Of a stretch of 64,000 nt of DNA, positions 1-9,770 are shown piece after piece. The first letter of the stretch is position 1. Each line of letters starts with the position of its first letter. Where the stretch lies: assembly GCF_905220565.1 (NCBI RefSeq), contig NC_059415.1, positions 6,997,501 to 7,061,500 on the forward strand, given 5' to 3'. The DNA is from Melitaea cinxia. Taxonomy: Eukaryota > Arthropoda > Insecta > Lepidoptera > Nymphalidae. The notes beneath the pieces were generated by a model. The model had not been told where the DNA came from, made no database searches, and saw only the letters and a program-made list of their open reading frames with translations. The translations under genes and the position numbers were made by a program.

Positions 1-222
1 ATAACACTATTTATTTTACAACATCTAAGATAACAATAATGGCGGGATAACCATCCAACTGCTGATTTTGAAATACACAGGCCGAAGACGGGCAGCAGCG
101 TGTTTCGTGACAAAGCGTGGTGATTATTGGCAAAACACATGAGTTCATGCCATTTTTGACGCGAAATTGTGGAGGCCTATGTCCAGCAGTGGGACTGTGA
201 AAGGCTGAAGTGAGTGATGATG
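1..222 (+). repeat. SINE-A copy, degraded 5' part
   Basis: From base 41 the sequence matches the middle and 3' part of SINE-A (other copies at 16200 and 39451). It ends in the RTE-like tail 'ggcctatgtccagcag' followed by a TGA-rich microsatellite. Bases 1-40 align poorly and may be a diverged 5' part cut by the window edge. About 50 bases downstream (223-272) also match the flank of the 16200 copy. Confidence 0.8.
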
Positions 223-272
223 ACTTGTTCAGTACTTATTTATTAATGGTTATAATTTCATCAACAATAATA

Positions 273-305
<33 letters not shown>

Positions 306-704
306 ATAAGAATGGTTTTTTACAGTTCGTTTTACTACACAAATGACTAAAGATATTTTAGACAAAGAAAAATTATGACTTTTAGTATTTCTATTGTACT
401 TTCCACTTCAAATTCATAATAGAAATTTCTTGTTATTCAACATTCTTCGTTAAAACTGTTACACATCGTTCAAAAACGTATTGTTTAAACCACAATACCG
501 AATTTTAAATGTTTTTAAAGAGACGCGTTAAAGAATTAATGTATCCTACATCCCATTCTAATTTCATTTTGTCCTGTTTTCAAACACTAGTTTCTACTAA
601 GAGCGTTTAGCGTTTTCATTTTAAAGGATTTAAAATTTCGCTTATTTATATGAAATATATTTTTTTTAAATATGTAGATTATATTTTTATATAAATGTGG
701 ATAT
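223..704. other. AT-rich stretch with (CA)n
   Basis: Bases 223-272 duplicate the 3' flank of the SINE-A copy at 16200. A (CA)12 microsatellite lies at 281-304. I see nothing else recognisable. Confidence 0.6.
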
Positions 705-1214
705 ATCGCTGTCCCCGGGCAATAAAGCGGTAATATCAAAAATCAAATTTTACAGGAGAAATAAAAGAAGCTAATTTGTTTATAGTGCAGTGTACAGTGA
801 TCCAAAACAGACGTTCAATATGGCAAATGAAAGCTATTTTTTTTACCAATTTAAGCTTTTAAAAATATTTTTTTTAAAACAAATCATATATTTTTTTAAT
901 GAAATAATTAAAAAAATGTATAATACAATTCATAGATGATACTATTTTAATTGCAAGATCATTAACAATTACTGTAAAGATTTTCACCGGTTTTTTGTGT
1001 TATTTTTCTTAGAGTAATGCAATAATACATAGCTTAGTCGTAAGAGAATTATCCATGCAATAAAACGGTTATTGTCATTTATTCTAACGAAATATTAATA
1101 AAAAAAACTGAAAAAAATAAGAGTGATAGATTGATACTCAGAGAAGCCAAAAATTAAATAACATTAAAAAGGGTGTAACCGGCGTATACCGCTTTATTGC
1201 CCGGGGCCAGCGAT
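705..1214. mobile_element. MITE-like element with 28-bp inverted ends
   Basis: Bases 705-732 and the reverse complement of 1187-1214 agree at 27 of 28 positions. Both contain 'ccccgggcaataaagcgg', a GC-rich block that stands out from the AT-rich interior. The 510-bp interior has no ORF of note, so the copy is non-autonomous. The direct flanks allow a 4-bp duplication 'atat' (703-706 and 1213-1216) if the ends are set two bases inward, but this is ambiguous in AT-rich DNA. The superfamily cannot be assigned from these ends alone. Confidence 0.75.
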
Positions 1215-1638
1215 ATTATTATTATTTTTTTTCAAACAGAAATGCATTTCACTTACTGAGAAACTAGAACAATCTCAACGAGAATTAAATAGACTCTTGT
1301 ATATGTACGAGTTATACTGCGTTTAATGACCTACAGTACAGTATGCGGGCTTAAAAATACTTGTCATTTGTAACTACGATAAATTTACAAAAATAAATCA
1401 ACCGCTAATTTTATTATTTAAATTAAAAAGGTTTTAGCTGTAGTTTCTAGTGGTGTATTTTGAAATAATGTTCGTTTGGATAAGTTTAAACTCCAATCTT
1501 CACTCTTGAAAGTTATTCTTAAAAAAAAAAAAAACAATAATTGTTTTGATAATTTTTCATCCTCAATTGTAGTGTAAAGAGTCATAAGAACTAATACTCG
1601 AACCAATTATTTATAAAACTACAAAATATCTGTCAAAA
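1215..1638. other. AT-rich, nothing recognised
   Basis: A short minus-strand reading frame at 1418-1606 crosses an A-run and has no recognisable domain. I do not regard it as a gene. Confidence 0.5.
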
Positions 1639-1781
1639 GATACCTGGTATTTGCCAAAGAAACCATGAGTTAAACTTCATATTTAGCCATAGCTTCTATC
1701 GGTGTTGGGAGCATGCACTGAGAAATTTTCAGCTTTTATGAAATGACGAAATTCTAGCCCTTCTGGGCTCTCGGTCTATTA
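1639..1781 (-). repeat. Dispersed repeat L, copy 1
   Basis: About 143 bp whose reverse complement matches 37750-37894. Shared blocks include 'tttcgtcatttcataaaagc' and 'aacaccgatagaagc'. No coding capacity. The two copies are 36 kb apart in opposite orientation. The class is unknown. Confidence 0.8.
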
Positions 1782-2049
1782 TATCAAGCTCTAGACATTA
1801 ATATTACTGTTAGTTAACAAACAAGGCGAATAATAAACATTTCCTTTAAATAATGGTACTGTGGATAGTCTATCGTAAGTTGTTTGACTTCGAGTATAAC
1901 ACCAGACACCTAGATACTGATTCATTCTCATTTTACCAGCTATATTGTATTTCCTTTGTTAGCAATAAGCCTTGTTTAAGGAATAACTAGACACCTGTTT
2001 CCTGGAAATCTTGTAACAATTTACATCAATCACTATGTAAGAGAGTTTA

Positions 2050-2165
2050 AATGACTAGTTCGTTGGCGCAGTTTGTAATGTTTTCTGCTCCGTGGGTTGC
2101 GGGTTCAATTCCCACCTGAGGCTGGGTGTAATTTGTATTTATATATTTTTGTATGTAATATTTCT
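2050..2165 (+). repeat. SINE-C copy, tRNA-like head
   Basis: The head contains the box-A-like 'gttggcgcag' and the box-B-like 'gcgggttcaattcccac', in the order and spacing of a tRNA-derived pol III promoter. The body continues 'ctgggtgtaatttgtattta'. The tail part of this family is found separately at 2737-2830. Confidence 0.7.
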
Positions 2166-2174
2166 GTGTATAAA

Positions 2175-2440
2175 TAATTGTGTTTGCTAGCAAACGAAAA
2201 AATACAACTTCAATTACATCGACAAGTAGTAAAACGTAAGTAGACGAAAAAATAAATTAATTAACAAACGCACTAGCTATCACTACGATTTTCGAGACTT
2301 TCCTTCGATTCCTATGGGATTCTATCATCAAATCCTGGCTTCCTTATACTTTATTACTCTTGGAATATCTCCTTTTCAACATAAAAAGAGTTATCAAAAA
2401 CGGTACATAAACGAAGAAGTTATCCCCGAACATACATAAT
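2175..2440 (-). repeat. Dispersed repeat H, copy 1
   Basis: Shares blocks with 18146-18560 and 19040-19492, for example 'acttcaattacatcgacaag', 'cgtaagtagacgaaaaaata' and 'ttatccccgaacatacat'. It is non-coding, and I cannot assign its class. Confidence 0.65.
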
Positions 2441-2454
2441 ATATATAACGCTTA

Positions 2455-2648
2455 CGCTTCAGCCTGTAATATCCCACTGTTGGGCATAGGCCTCTTTCCC
2501 CATGTAGGAGAAGAATCCGAGCTTAATCCACCACGCTGCTCCAATGCGGGTTGGCGGATATATTTCCTACTATGAGTAACGATCGCTATCAGGTGTACAT
2601 GATAACAACCGGGACCGACGGCTTAACGTGCTCTCCGAGGCACGGTGG

Positions 2649-2651
<3 letters not shown>
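2455..2651 (-). repeat. SINE-B copy without its head
   Basis: Read on the minus strand it runs from the middle ('cgtgcctcggagagcacgtt') to the 3' tail ('cccaacagtgggatattaca'). The tRNA-like head is missing and a (TA)n tract replaces it. Confidence 0.85.

Positions 2652-2696
<45 letters not shown>
2652..2696. repeat. (TA)n microsatellite
   Basis: Uninterrupted TA dinucleotides over 45 bp, directly abutting the broken end of a SINE-B copy. Confidence 0.95.
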
Positions 2697-2697
<1 letters not shown>

Positions 2698-2830
2698 GGT
2701 CGAATTGAGTAGCTTCCTCCTTGTTTGAAGTCAGTTCAAAAAATATTCAGCCATATCAGCCGTCTGTCGCCTAACACAAGCATTAAGTTGCTTACCATAG
2801 GAACAGACGACCGTATGTGTATGTTATAAG
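2697..2830 (+). repeat. Repeat H scrap plus SINE-C tail
   Basis: Bases 2697-2735 resemble the end of repeat H ('cggtcgaattgagtagc'). Bases 2737-2830 match the tail of SINE-C as seen inverted at 15440: 'taagttgcttaccatagga' followed by 'cgaccgtatgtgt'. Confidence 0.6.
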
Positions 2831-3278
2831 ATATAAAAAAAAAATTGATAAGATCAAATAACTTTAAAATTATTTATTTGAAACTCTATATTGCTTACGA
2901 AGCAAAAGCGCTTTTTATTTATACTAGACTATAACTGATTGCTAGACTATACTCAGACGACTAGGTGTTAGATCACTTATCTGTCTAGTTACACAACCAG
3001 TTGATCATCCAATTACAAAATCAATTGTGTGATAAATTGAGCAATTAGTTACAATATTTAGGTTACAATATATTATTAAAAGCGTATGTATATAAGATAA
3101 TTTACACTATTTTAAGCAAAATATACCTGTTACAAGGGTGACATAAATGAGAGGGTACATATCTGGAATAATTTTCGAATGCTTTTCAGAGCCAGAAAAT
3201 TTTGATAAAAAAGACTTTTAAAGTTTAATTATCAAGGGTTATAATAAAATTAACTATTAAAGACAAATATATATCCAC
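2831..3278. other. AT-rich, nothing recognised
   Basis: No repeat, ORF or structured element that I can support. Confidence 0.5.
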
Positions 3279-3333
3279 TCACACACACACACACAAACAC
3301 ACTCACACACACACACACACACACACACTTACA

Positions 3334-3383
<50 letters not shown>
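3279..3383. repeat. (AC)n microsatellite
   Basis: About 105 bp of nearly pure AC dinucleotides with a few interruptions. Confidence 0.95.
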
Positions 3384-3387
<4 letters not shown>

Positions 3388-4061
3388 TGTTAAGTATTTT
3401 TTTATTTAAATGTACAAAATCTAAAAAATACCCACGACAGCAAAGTTATTTGTGTTTAAAGACACCGGTATAAATTTTTTAAGTAATCTGATAGATTTAA
3501 TAAAAACAAAGCATCACATATTACACGAATATATACAATATATATCATGTTGATACATTTAGGTATAATCCTGATTTACGTTTTGATTAGCACGTATTAT
3601 TGCCCCGAGTTTCGACAGCGTGCCATCTGTTGTGGTCACGTGTTGACACTCAGGCGCGTTATTAGAAACATTTAGTGATTGTATATGTACTAGATATATC
3701 TAGCTAGCATACCGATTCGATTAAGCTAAAAATTATCGAGTATTTATTTTGTGACGTTTCTGTGAATAGTTTAGGAAATGTGTGTAGTGTAGCTTAGTAA
3801 TTTGATAAGTTATTTTAGAAACTAGTTAAGGCCTATATTTCAACAATTAAACTTACAATAACATTAAAAAATAAACTCGGCATTTAATAGTCTGTTTGTA
3901 AAAGTGAGAACTTTTTTCAAATATTTTTAAGGCGATTTAAAATGTATTAGACTTGGCTTCAACCAAAGAAAAAACCTTCAGGCAAAATTATGTAAAACAA
4001 AATGAAGACAAATTTGAAAAAAGATTTTTTTTTTCATTTTCTTAACATTTCTCCTTTTTTT
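3384..4061. other. AT-rich; short 'gccatctgttg' motif
   Basis: No gene seen. The motif 'gccatctgttg' near 3624 recurs near 52119 and probably marks a scrap of a dispersed repeat. Confidence 0.4.
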
Positions 4062-4150
4062 CACCAGGTCGGCAAATAAGCGTACGGCTTCACATGATGG
4101 TAAGTGATTACCGTAGCTTATAGACGTCTGCAACACCAGAAGCAACATTT
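4062..4150 (+). repeat. Dispersed repeat J, fragment
   Basis: The stretch 'ggtaagtgattaccgtagc' followed by 'gacgtctgcaac' matches the longer copy at 25970-26200 and the worn copies at 29860 and 32990. Confidence 0.7.
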
Positions 4151-4303
4151 ATAAAAAAAATCTTAAATATATATATATAAAAACGACTACATTTTACATC
4201 ACCGAGTTCACTCAAATTTGGATAACGCCACATGATAAGCACAATTTTTTGATTAAAAAAAAAATAATAATCGATACAGCCCTAAAAAAGTTACGAGGTG
4301 ATA

Positions 4304-4373
<70 letters not shown>

Positions 4374-4757
4374 AAAAACTTAGAATCAAGTTGAGGACCT
4401 ATCCCATTTTTTGAAATCGGTCAAACATATAATGTAAACTAACTCAAAAAGAAAGATATATTGTAACATAGAAGAAGCTCTAGTGCAAGTTACAAAAGTT
4501 TTTAACGTCACTTTCAAGTTTTCTTTCTTAGAACGAGTGCTCAAAACTTTTAAAGTTACACTAAAGCCTCGTGCGCTGTATGAATGTCACGAAATTTAAT
4601 TAAAAATTGTACAGTTTTGTAAAGCCTAATGTTCTCTCTTAGAAAAAACTAAGCTCTCAAATTTTAATTTAACTTTTAGAATTTATAATTTGATTTTTAA
4701 GTTTGTATAAGTTAAACTGTTTAAATGAACTAACGACAGTTGAAACGAAACGAAACT
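4151..4757. other. AT-rich with a long (AT)n tract
   Basis: An (AT)n microsatellite occupies 4306-4369. The rest is AT-rich. The plus-strand reading frame that begins at 4703 runs into a SINE and is not a gene. Confidence 0.6.
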
Positions 4758-5078
4758 ATTCAGCCTGTAATATCCTATTGCATGGTCATAGGCTTCTTTC
4801 GCATGTGAGAGAAGGATCGGAGCTTAAATCGCCACGCTGCTGCACTGCGGGTTGGGTTAGCGATCGCTATCAGGTTTATATGATAACAACCAGGACCAAC
4901 AGCTTAACGTGCTCTCCAAAACACGGTGAGGAGATCTACAGGGACATAAATCCAGACTGGAAAGAAATATTTAAACAAATGCAAATATCCATCCCGAGCG
5001 GGAATCGAACCCGGAAAGCGCCGGTTGCTATGCGTGTACATGGCACACGCATCACTTAACCCGAGCGATTGTTGTACA
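4758..5078 (-). repeat. SINE-B, near full length
   Basis: On the minus strand the order is tRNA-like head (box B 'gggttcgattcccgctcggg' at about 4990-5010), AT-rich linker, the 'ccgtgttttggagagcacgt' block, then the RTE-like tail ending 'tattacaggctga'. Reading frames on both strands across it are by-products of the repeat. Confidence 0.9.
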
Positions 5079-5194
5079 TATTTAAACAAACCTTTTTTAT
5101 TAATTAAAGATTATTATTCATTATAATTATTATAGTGTGCAGTGTGTGACACTGGCTTTTTATTGCGCTTGTCAAACATTTGTGTTAGCGATAC
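5079..5194. other. Short AT-rich linker
   Basis: Nothing recognisable between two SINE pieces. Confidence 0.5.
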
Positions 5195-5295
5195 AGCTTT
5201 TTTTTCTTGTTATTGTGTTTGTTTTCGGACTCCCGGCATAGGAGACAATCCTAACTCACTCGTTGGAACGCATTGAGTATGAAGCATTTACTTAC
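5195..5295 (+). repeat. SINE-D tail fragment
   Basis: Matches the 3' part of the SINE-D copies at 20726 and 23628: a 'gtttgttttcggactcccgg' block, 'gacaatcctaact', then 'gagtatgaagcattta'. The head is absent. Confidence 0.7.
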
Positions 5296-5431
5296 TAAAT
5301 TTAAGTTCACCTATTCAGTTAACTTCGGTGTTCAATGTTACAGTGTTCTGTTTCAGAAAGTTCTAAGCACTCGAATTTTATCTAATGTGTGAATGCGTAT
5401 GTTAGTGTGTGTTAACATATTTACCTATTAG

Positions 5432-5612
5432 CTGGCCTGACGAACTTCGTACAGCCTTATTTTTTTTGTAAATAATATTTGTTTATATCGAAATAAAATG
5501 TAGCCTATCTTTTAAGTTCGATCAAACTGCACACGGTGTGCAAAAATGATTAAAATCGGTTAAGTAGTTTACGTACATCGTGACGCGTTGTTTATGTATG
5601 TTAAGATTATTT
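5432..5612 (+). repeat. Dispersed repeat G
   Basis: Contains 'tgacgaacttcgtacagcc', 'aaaatgtagcctatctttta' and 'aaaatcggttaagtagttta'. I recognise this as a common lepidopteran repeat, but only one copy is present here and its class is unknown. Confidence 0.55.
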
Positions 5613-5649
5613 GTGTCTGAAAAAAAAAGATAGTATAAATATTAGACTA

Positions 5650-5830
5650 AACGAAGAATAACAATTGATTGAAGCTAGTCCTTGTACTCAGTTAACTTCA
5701 ATAAACAGTGTTTTAGAGATCGCCACGTTTAGTTCCGAACCCCGCAGCGATTCCGCGCACCTGCACCGTCCTCACTTCGTTAACGGACTAGTCGAGATTG
5801 TATCCACAACTATTTCATTCAATTAATACG
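5650..5830 (+). other. Higher-GC block, possible LTR remnant
   Basis: The sequence 'ttcaataaacagtgtttta' is followed by a GC-richer 100-bp stretch ('ccccgcagcgattccgcgca'). This arrangement resembles the poly-A-signal end of an LTR, but I see no second LTR, primer-binding site or coding region. Weak call. Confidence 0.2.
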
Positions 5831-5991
5831 TAACTGTTAGCATAATTTTGAACTATTTTGACGTGAAAATTGTGTTGCATTTCTGTTCATCTTAATTGGT
5901 ACTATAAAGATAATATGATTTTTATTTTAAAAACTTAATTTTGAATTTGAAGAAATTGTCTGATGTAAGTTCTTAGTTCGTATTATTTTAT

Positions 5992-6335
5992 ACTAGCTGT
6001 GCCCGCGACTTCATCCGCGTGGAAATTAAGAAAAAAGATATTATTCAGTTCGCAGAGTTATAAAGTAAATAAATTTCTAATATATAAGTAGCCTAAGTTA
6101 CTCCTTACTACATCAGCTATCTACCAGTGAAAGTACCTTGAAAATCGGTCCAGGCGTTTCAAAGATTAGCCGGAACAAACAGACAAACAGACAGACAGAC
6201 AGACATACGAAAATTGTAAAAAATGTTATTTTGGTATATGTACCGTGTATACATCCAGATGCACTTAGTAAAAAGCAGCTATTTTAATATTATAAACAGA
6301 CACTCCAATTTTAATTATTTGTTTAAACATATTTC
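5992..6335 (+). repeat. Dispersed repeat E, copy 1
   Basis: Starts at 'ctagctgtgcccgcgacttc', continues with 'actacatcagctatctacca', a degenerate 'gacagacagacaga' tract and 'ttttggtatatgtaccgtg', and ends near 'aaacagacactccaatttta'. It matches 60513-60815. No coding capacity. Confidence 0.8.
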
Positions 6336-6560
6336 TAAAATAAAAGTAGACTAAGTTACTCCTTATTACATCAGCTATCTGCCAGTAAAATTTCCGTAAA
6401 AATCGGTCCAGCCGTTTCAGAGATTAGCTGGAACAAAGAGATAGACAGACAGACAAAAATTGTAAAACATACAGTGTATACAACCATATGAATTTCGTAA
6501 AAAGCGGTTATTTTAATATTACAAACAGACACTCCAATTTTATTTTTTTGTATAGATTAA
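6336..6560 (+). repeat. Repeat E, partial tandem copy
   Basis: Repeats the second half of the preceding copy ('aagttactccttattacatc', 'aatcggtccagccgtttcag', 'acagacactccaatttta'), so the 3' two-thirds of repeat E is tandemly duplicated here. Confidence 0.8.
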
Positions 6561-7071
6561 AATGCAAAATTACTAAAAAAGTATATCAATAAACTAAAGA
6601 ACCATCTCCTTAAATATTCAGTCACTTTATTCATAGAACAACACTTACCAGACTCATAGTACTCATGTTTCGACTTTTTTTTCTTACAACAAATCTATTG
6701 ATCAGAATTCTGTTCGAACCAAAATCATTATCACCGCACATAGGGTCTTAAGAGGGCTGATACGACACGACACCCCATTATAAGGGTCATACAAAAACAG
6801 CCTCTCTCAGCTTTATTCGAAGTTCCATAGTAACTGCGACCGCTGTAAAAACGGAATTTATATGTAAGTATAGATTCTATCTTCTTTGGTCTTACATGTC
6901 TGAAAATTATATTTTCATTATTTTAATTTTGATTTCTAATTTATAAAATGATTATAACAAAAATATGAGAGTGTATTTTTTTAATTATAATTTTTTGAAT
7001 AATTCTTTGAAATTGAACGTTCTTCGAATCTTTGAAGTTGATTTTTCTCAACATTACGTTCGATATCTCAT
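6561..7071. other. AT-rich, nothing recognised
   Basis: No supported feature. Confidence 0.5.
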
Positions 7072-7412
7072 GATTAAGCTTGTAATATCCTAGTGCTGGG
7101 CATAGGCCTCTTTCCCCATGTAGGAGAAGGATCAGAGCTTAAGCCACCACCCTGCTTAACTGTAGATGGGCAGATATATTCCCTACTATGAGTAACGATT
7201 GCTATAAGATGTACATGATAACAACAGGGACCGACGGCTTAGCGTGCTCTCCGAAGCACGGTGGGGAGATTAACAAGGACACCCAGACCACAGGAAAAAT
7301 CTGTATGGCCTATACAAATGTTTTTCATGTGCGGGGATCGAACCCGCAACCGCCAGAGCAACAGCCACAAACCAAAGCTGTGGCCGTTGCGCCAACGCGT
7401 TGTATATTATTT
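7072..7412 (-). repeat. Mosaic SINE: SINE-D-like head, SINE-B tail
   Basis: On the minus strand the head reads 'acgcgttggcgcaacggcca' with box B 'gcgggttcgatccccgc', as in SINE-D. It is followed by the 'gtataggccatacagatttt' linker, also SINE-D-like. The distal half is the SINE-B body and RTE-like tail. It joins parts of two families in one ~340-bp unit. Confidence 0.85.
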
Positions 7413-7707
7413 TAATATTAACCATATTACACAACAATAACACCAAGCAACAATTACAATTATATATATAATAATACGTCACTTCAACGTCAGCTGGCGT
7501 TTGTTCGTTCTCCTCAAGTAAATATATATAGTATCGATCGTTACTTATGATAACGAAATTATTTGCTAATCCCATGATATTTACAGCTTCAATTATAATT
7601 ATATTAATAGTCAATACATTCTGTTGACTTTTTTTTTTTAAATTTTCAAACGTTGTTAAGTTCATTTGACATTTCTAAGAGTATCACAATGTGTAACGTT
7701 TAGATTC

Positions 7708-7893
7708 ATATTGTTTTCTAATGTTTACGCGAATTTTACTCATTTAATAAAACACTTTTTTTCGGATTTTATCGCGGTTTATTGTTAACTTTTGATTCCC
7801 GACGTTTCGGATACTTTACAGCAACCATGGTCACGGGAGGACCTCGTGACCATGGTTGCTGTAAAGTATCCGAAACGTCGGGAATCAAAAGTT
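7708..7893. repeat. Penelope terminal sequence with 49-bp fold-back
   Basis: Bases 7708-7842 are the Penelope-like terminal region seen at 8909-8982 and, inverted, at 9676-9770. At 7787-7835 and 7845-7893 lies a perfect inverted repeat: 49-bp arms and a 9-nt spacer 'ggaggacct'. The arms contain 'cccgacgtttcggatac' and its complement. The outer flank is the inverted terminal repeat of the element. The fold-back therefore joins two oppositely oriented copies of the element's 3' region. Confidence 0.9.
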
Positions 7894-8690
7894 TAGATTC
7901 ATTTCAATAGAGGAGATCATACCAAGTATCAAAAGAGGAAACTCAGTTTGTAGATTATAAAAAAAAATTAAATAATAATTAAATAGTAAAATACCACAAT
8001 CTAAATTATAGTATTTTATTAAGTCGACTTGTTTTACCGTAACTATTTTTTTTTTAAATATTGTTTAGCACTAAGAAAACGGTGAGGGCGTGTGGAGTAA
8101 GATTTAGTCGCTCTTGTTGTCAGAATACAGATACCCTTTTATATGAAAACTTAAGACAGTGATAAGTACAAAATGTTACGAAAATTCATATCACAATACA
8201 AAGTTGACATTGTATAATTGCGATACGAAATTTTTCTGACGTAAATTAACTTTTTCGTTTAATATGTAACATATTCTTGCTTTCACGTTTCCATACTTTA
8301 ATTTTAATTTTGAACGAAAATGAAGCATAAAATTTAAAGTTTCTGTAATTTTTTCTATAGGTGTGTTAAGATTGTATTAGTACTATAGTTTAACGAAAAT
8401 CTCTAACCATTTACTGATTGTCAACTGATAATTGTATGGAGGCTTGGAAAATAATAAAGGTTTTATTGATTTAGGACTTAGCTTTCTGTTACATCAGGGC
8501 TATTATAATAAGTCCTGTGTCTTTGACCTGATCGGTGTCATCTGGATACCTAGTTAGAATACCTTCCTTATATATTCTGCATAATTTTGTGCTTCAATTT
8601 TACTTAAAGATAGTTAGAGGAATGGAGTAGGGGTGAAACATTAAGATAGATTAACTATTTGAATTTTATAGAATTAAAAAACAATTATTT

Positions 8691-8730
<40 letters not shown>

Positions 8731-8908
8731 ATAAATAGCAACACAATTACAATTACCTACGTCTTTTTTACACTTTTGATGTTTCTGTATTACACGTTGC
8801 AGGTAAATCTAACAGCCATATTCTTTGAAAGTCATAATAAATTAACTACCTACAATATTTCCTAAAATAAAAAAGTAACCATCATAAAATTAAAAAAAAA
8901 AAAGTTAC
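7894..8908. other. AT-rich with (AT)n
   Basis: An (AT)n tract lies at 8695-8727. The reading frame over it is microsatellite-derived. Nothing else is recognised. Confidence 0.6.
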
Positions 8909-9046
8909 AATATTGTTTTCTAATGTTTACGCGAATTTTACTCATTTAATGAAACAACTTTTTTCGGATTTTATCGCGGTTTGGTATCGCGGTGGTAGGC
9001 GCGAGACAACAAGCTTCGGGTACCGCGTCCTCATCGCAGTGAACGT

Positions 9047-9606
9047 GTGAAACCAGCCACCGTCGAACGAGTACCTGCTGTGCTACCTTTTATGAAAGGG
9101 GTCACTGACAAGATTGGCTTCATCTTAAAGCGAGCTTCTATAAAAACTTTTTTCAAGCCGCCAAAAACGATAAGTCAATTTTTACCATCTGTCAAGTGTC
9201 ATATACCCTACAAGATGCAGGAGTATACAAGCTTGATTGTGACTGTGGTCTCTCTTATATAGGACAAACAAAACGATCGATCAAAACTCGCGTTAAGGAA
9301 CATATAGCTGACTTAAAACATCGTCGCTATACTAAGTCCGCAATCTGTGAACACAGTCTAGACACAGCTAGCCATTATATTAGATTCGATAAACCACAGA
9401 TCCTCGCAAAAGAACACCGATTCCAACCAAGGATGATCCGTGAGGCTATTGAAATTAAAAAACATCCAAATTTCAATAGAGAAGATGGCTGGCAATTACC
9501 ACCTGCTTGGGACCTCATTATTAATATAATTAAATCAAAAACCAAGCATAATTCACCACAGATTAAAGACTCAATTAGCACATTCTGCGTAGATAGGACT
9601 ATATAA
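9047..9606 (+). pseudogene. Penelope-type GIY-YIG endonuclease, frameshifted fragment
   Basis: Two plus-strand frames make one degraded product. The first (9047-9262) has the linker segment 'VTDKIGFILKRASIKTFFKP', which in Penelope-like proteins lies between reverse transcriptase and endonuclease. The second (9196-9606, ending in a natural-looking stop) has 'GVYKLDCDCGLSYIGQTKRS', the GIY-YIG motif with its CxC pair and the 'YIGQTKR' catalytic strand. It continues with 'RVKEHI' and 'NREDGWQLPPAW', the usual C-terminal block. One frameshift near 9195-9225 separates the two. The endonuclease would nick DNA at the integration site. No start codon is meaningful because the N-terminal reverse transcriptase is gone. 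Confidence 0.85.
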
Positions 9607-9672
9607 GATATTGATGTATGTCGGGTAGTTTCAAATAACTTTGTAACGTTGGGACGTCTGACACCTCAGTCC

Positions 9673-9714
9673 TCCCGTGACCATGGTTGCTGTAAAGTAT
9701 CCGAAACGTCGGGA
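9673..9714 (+). other. Hammerhead-ribozyme-like motif in Penelope terminal repeat
   Basis: Penelope-like elements are known to carry hammerhead ribozymes in their terminal repeats. Here 'tccc' (9673-9676) and 'ggga' (9711-9714) could form stem I. GAAA (9703-9706) and the cleavage triplet GTC (9708-9710) have the expected spacing, with a minimal stem III (AC/GT, no loop). The CUGANGA core reads GTGACCA (9677-9683), that is C3 to G and G8 to C together, which would keep the 3-8 pair. Stem II is weak (about two GC pairs after a bulge), so activity is doubtful. Confidence 0.35.
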
Positions 9715-9770
9715 ATCAAAAGTTAATAATAAACCGCGATAAAATCCGAAAAAAGTTGTTTCATTAAATG

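Larger units (their letters stand above)
8909..9770 (+). mobile_element. Penelope-like element, internally deleted
   Basis: Bounded by inverted repeats: 8943-8982 is the exact reverse complement of 9731-9770 (40 of 40). Inside is the C-terminal part of a Penelope-type protein with a GIY-YIG endonuclease domain. The reverse transcriptase is missing, so the copy is 5' deleted. Upstream inverted copies of the terminal region are known for this class. Bases 8983-9046, between the left repeat and the coding part, match nothing else here. A further 3' scrap lies at 49262-49318. Confidence 0.85.

Noticed and set aside
3279..3383. CRISPR-like regular repeats
   Set aside because: It is a dinucleotide microsatellite. 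No array of ~30-bp repeats with unique spacers exists in the window.
5650..5830. Solo LTR
   Set aside because: A poly-A-like signal is present, but no TG...CA ends and no short target duplication could be placed, so it is kept only as a weak 'other' entry.
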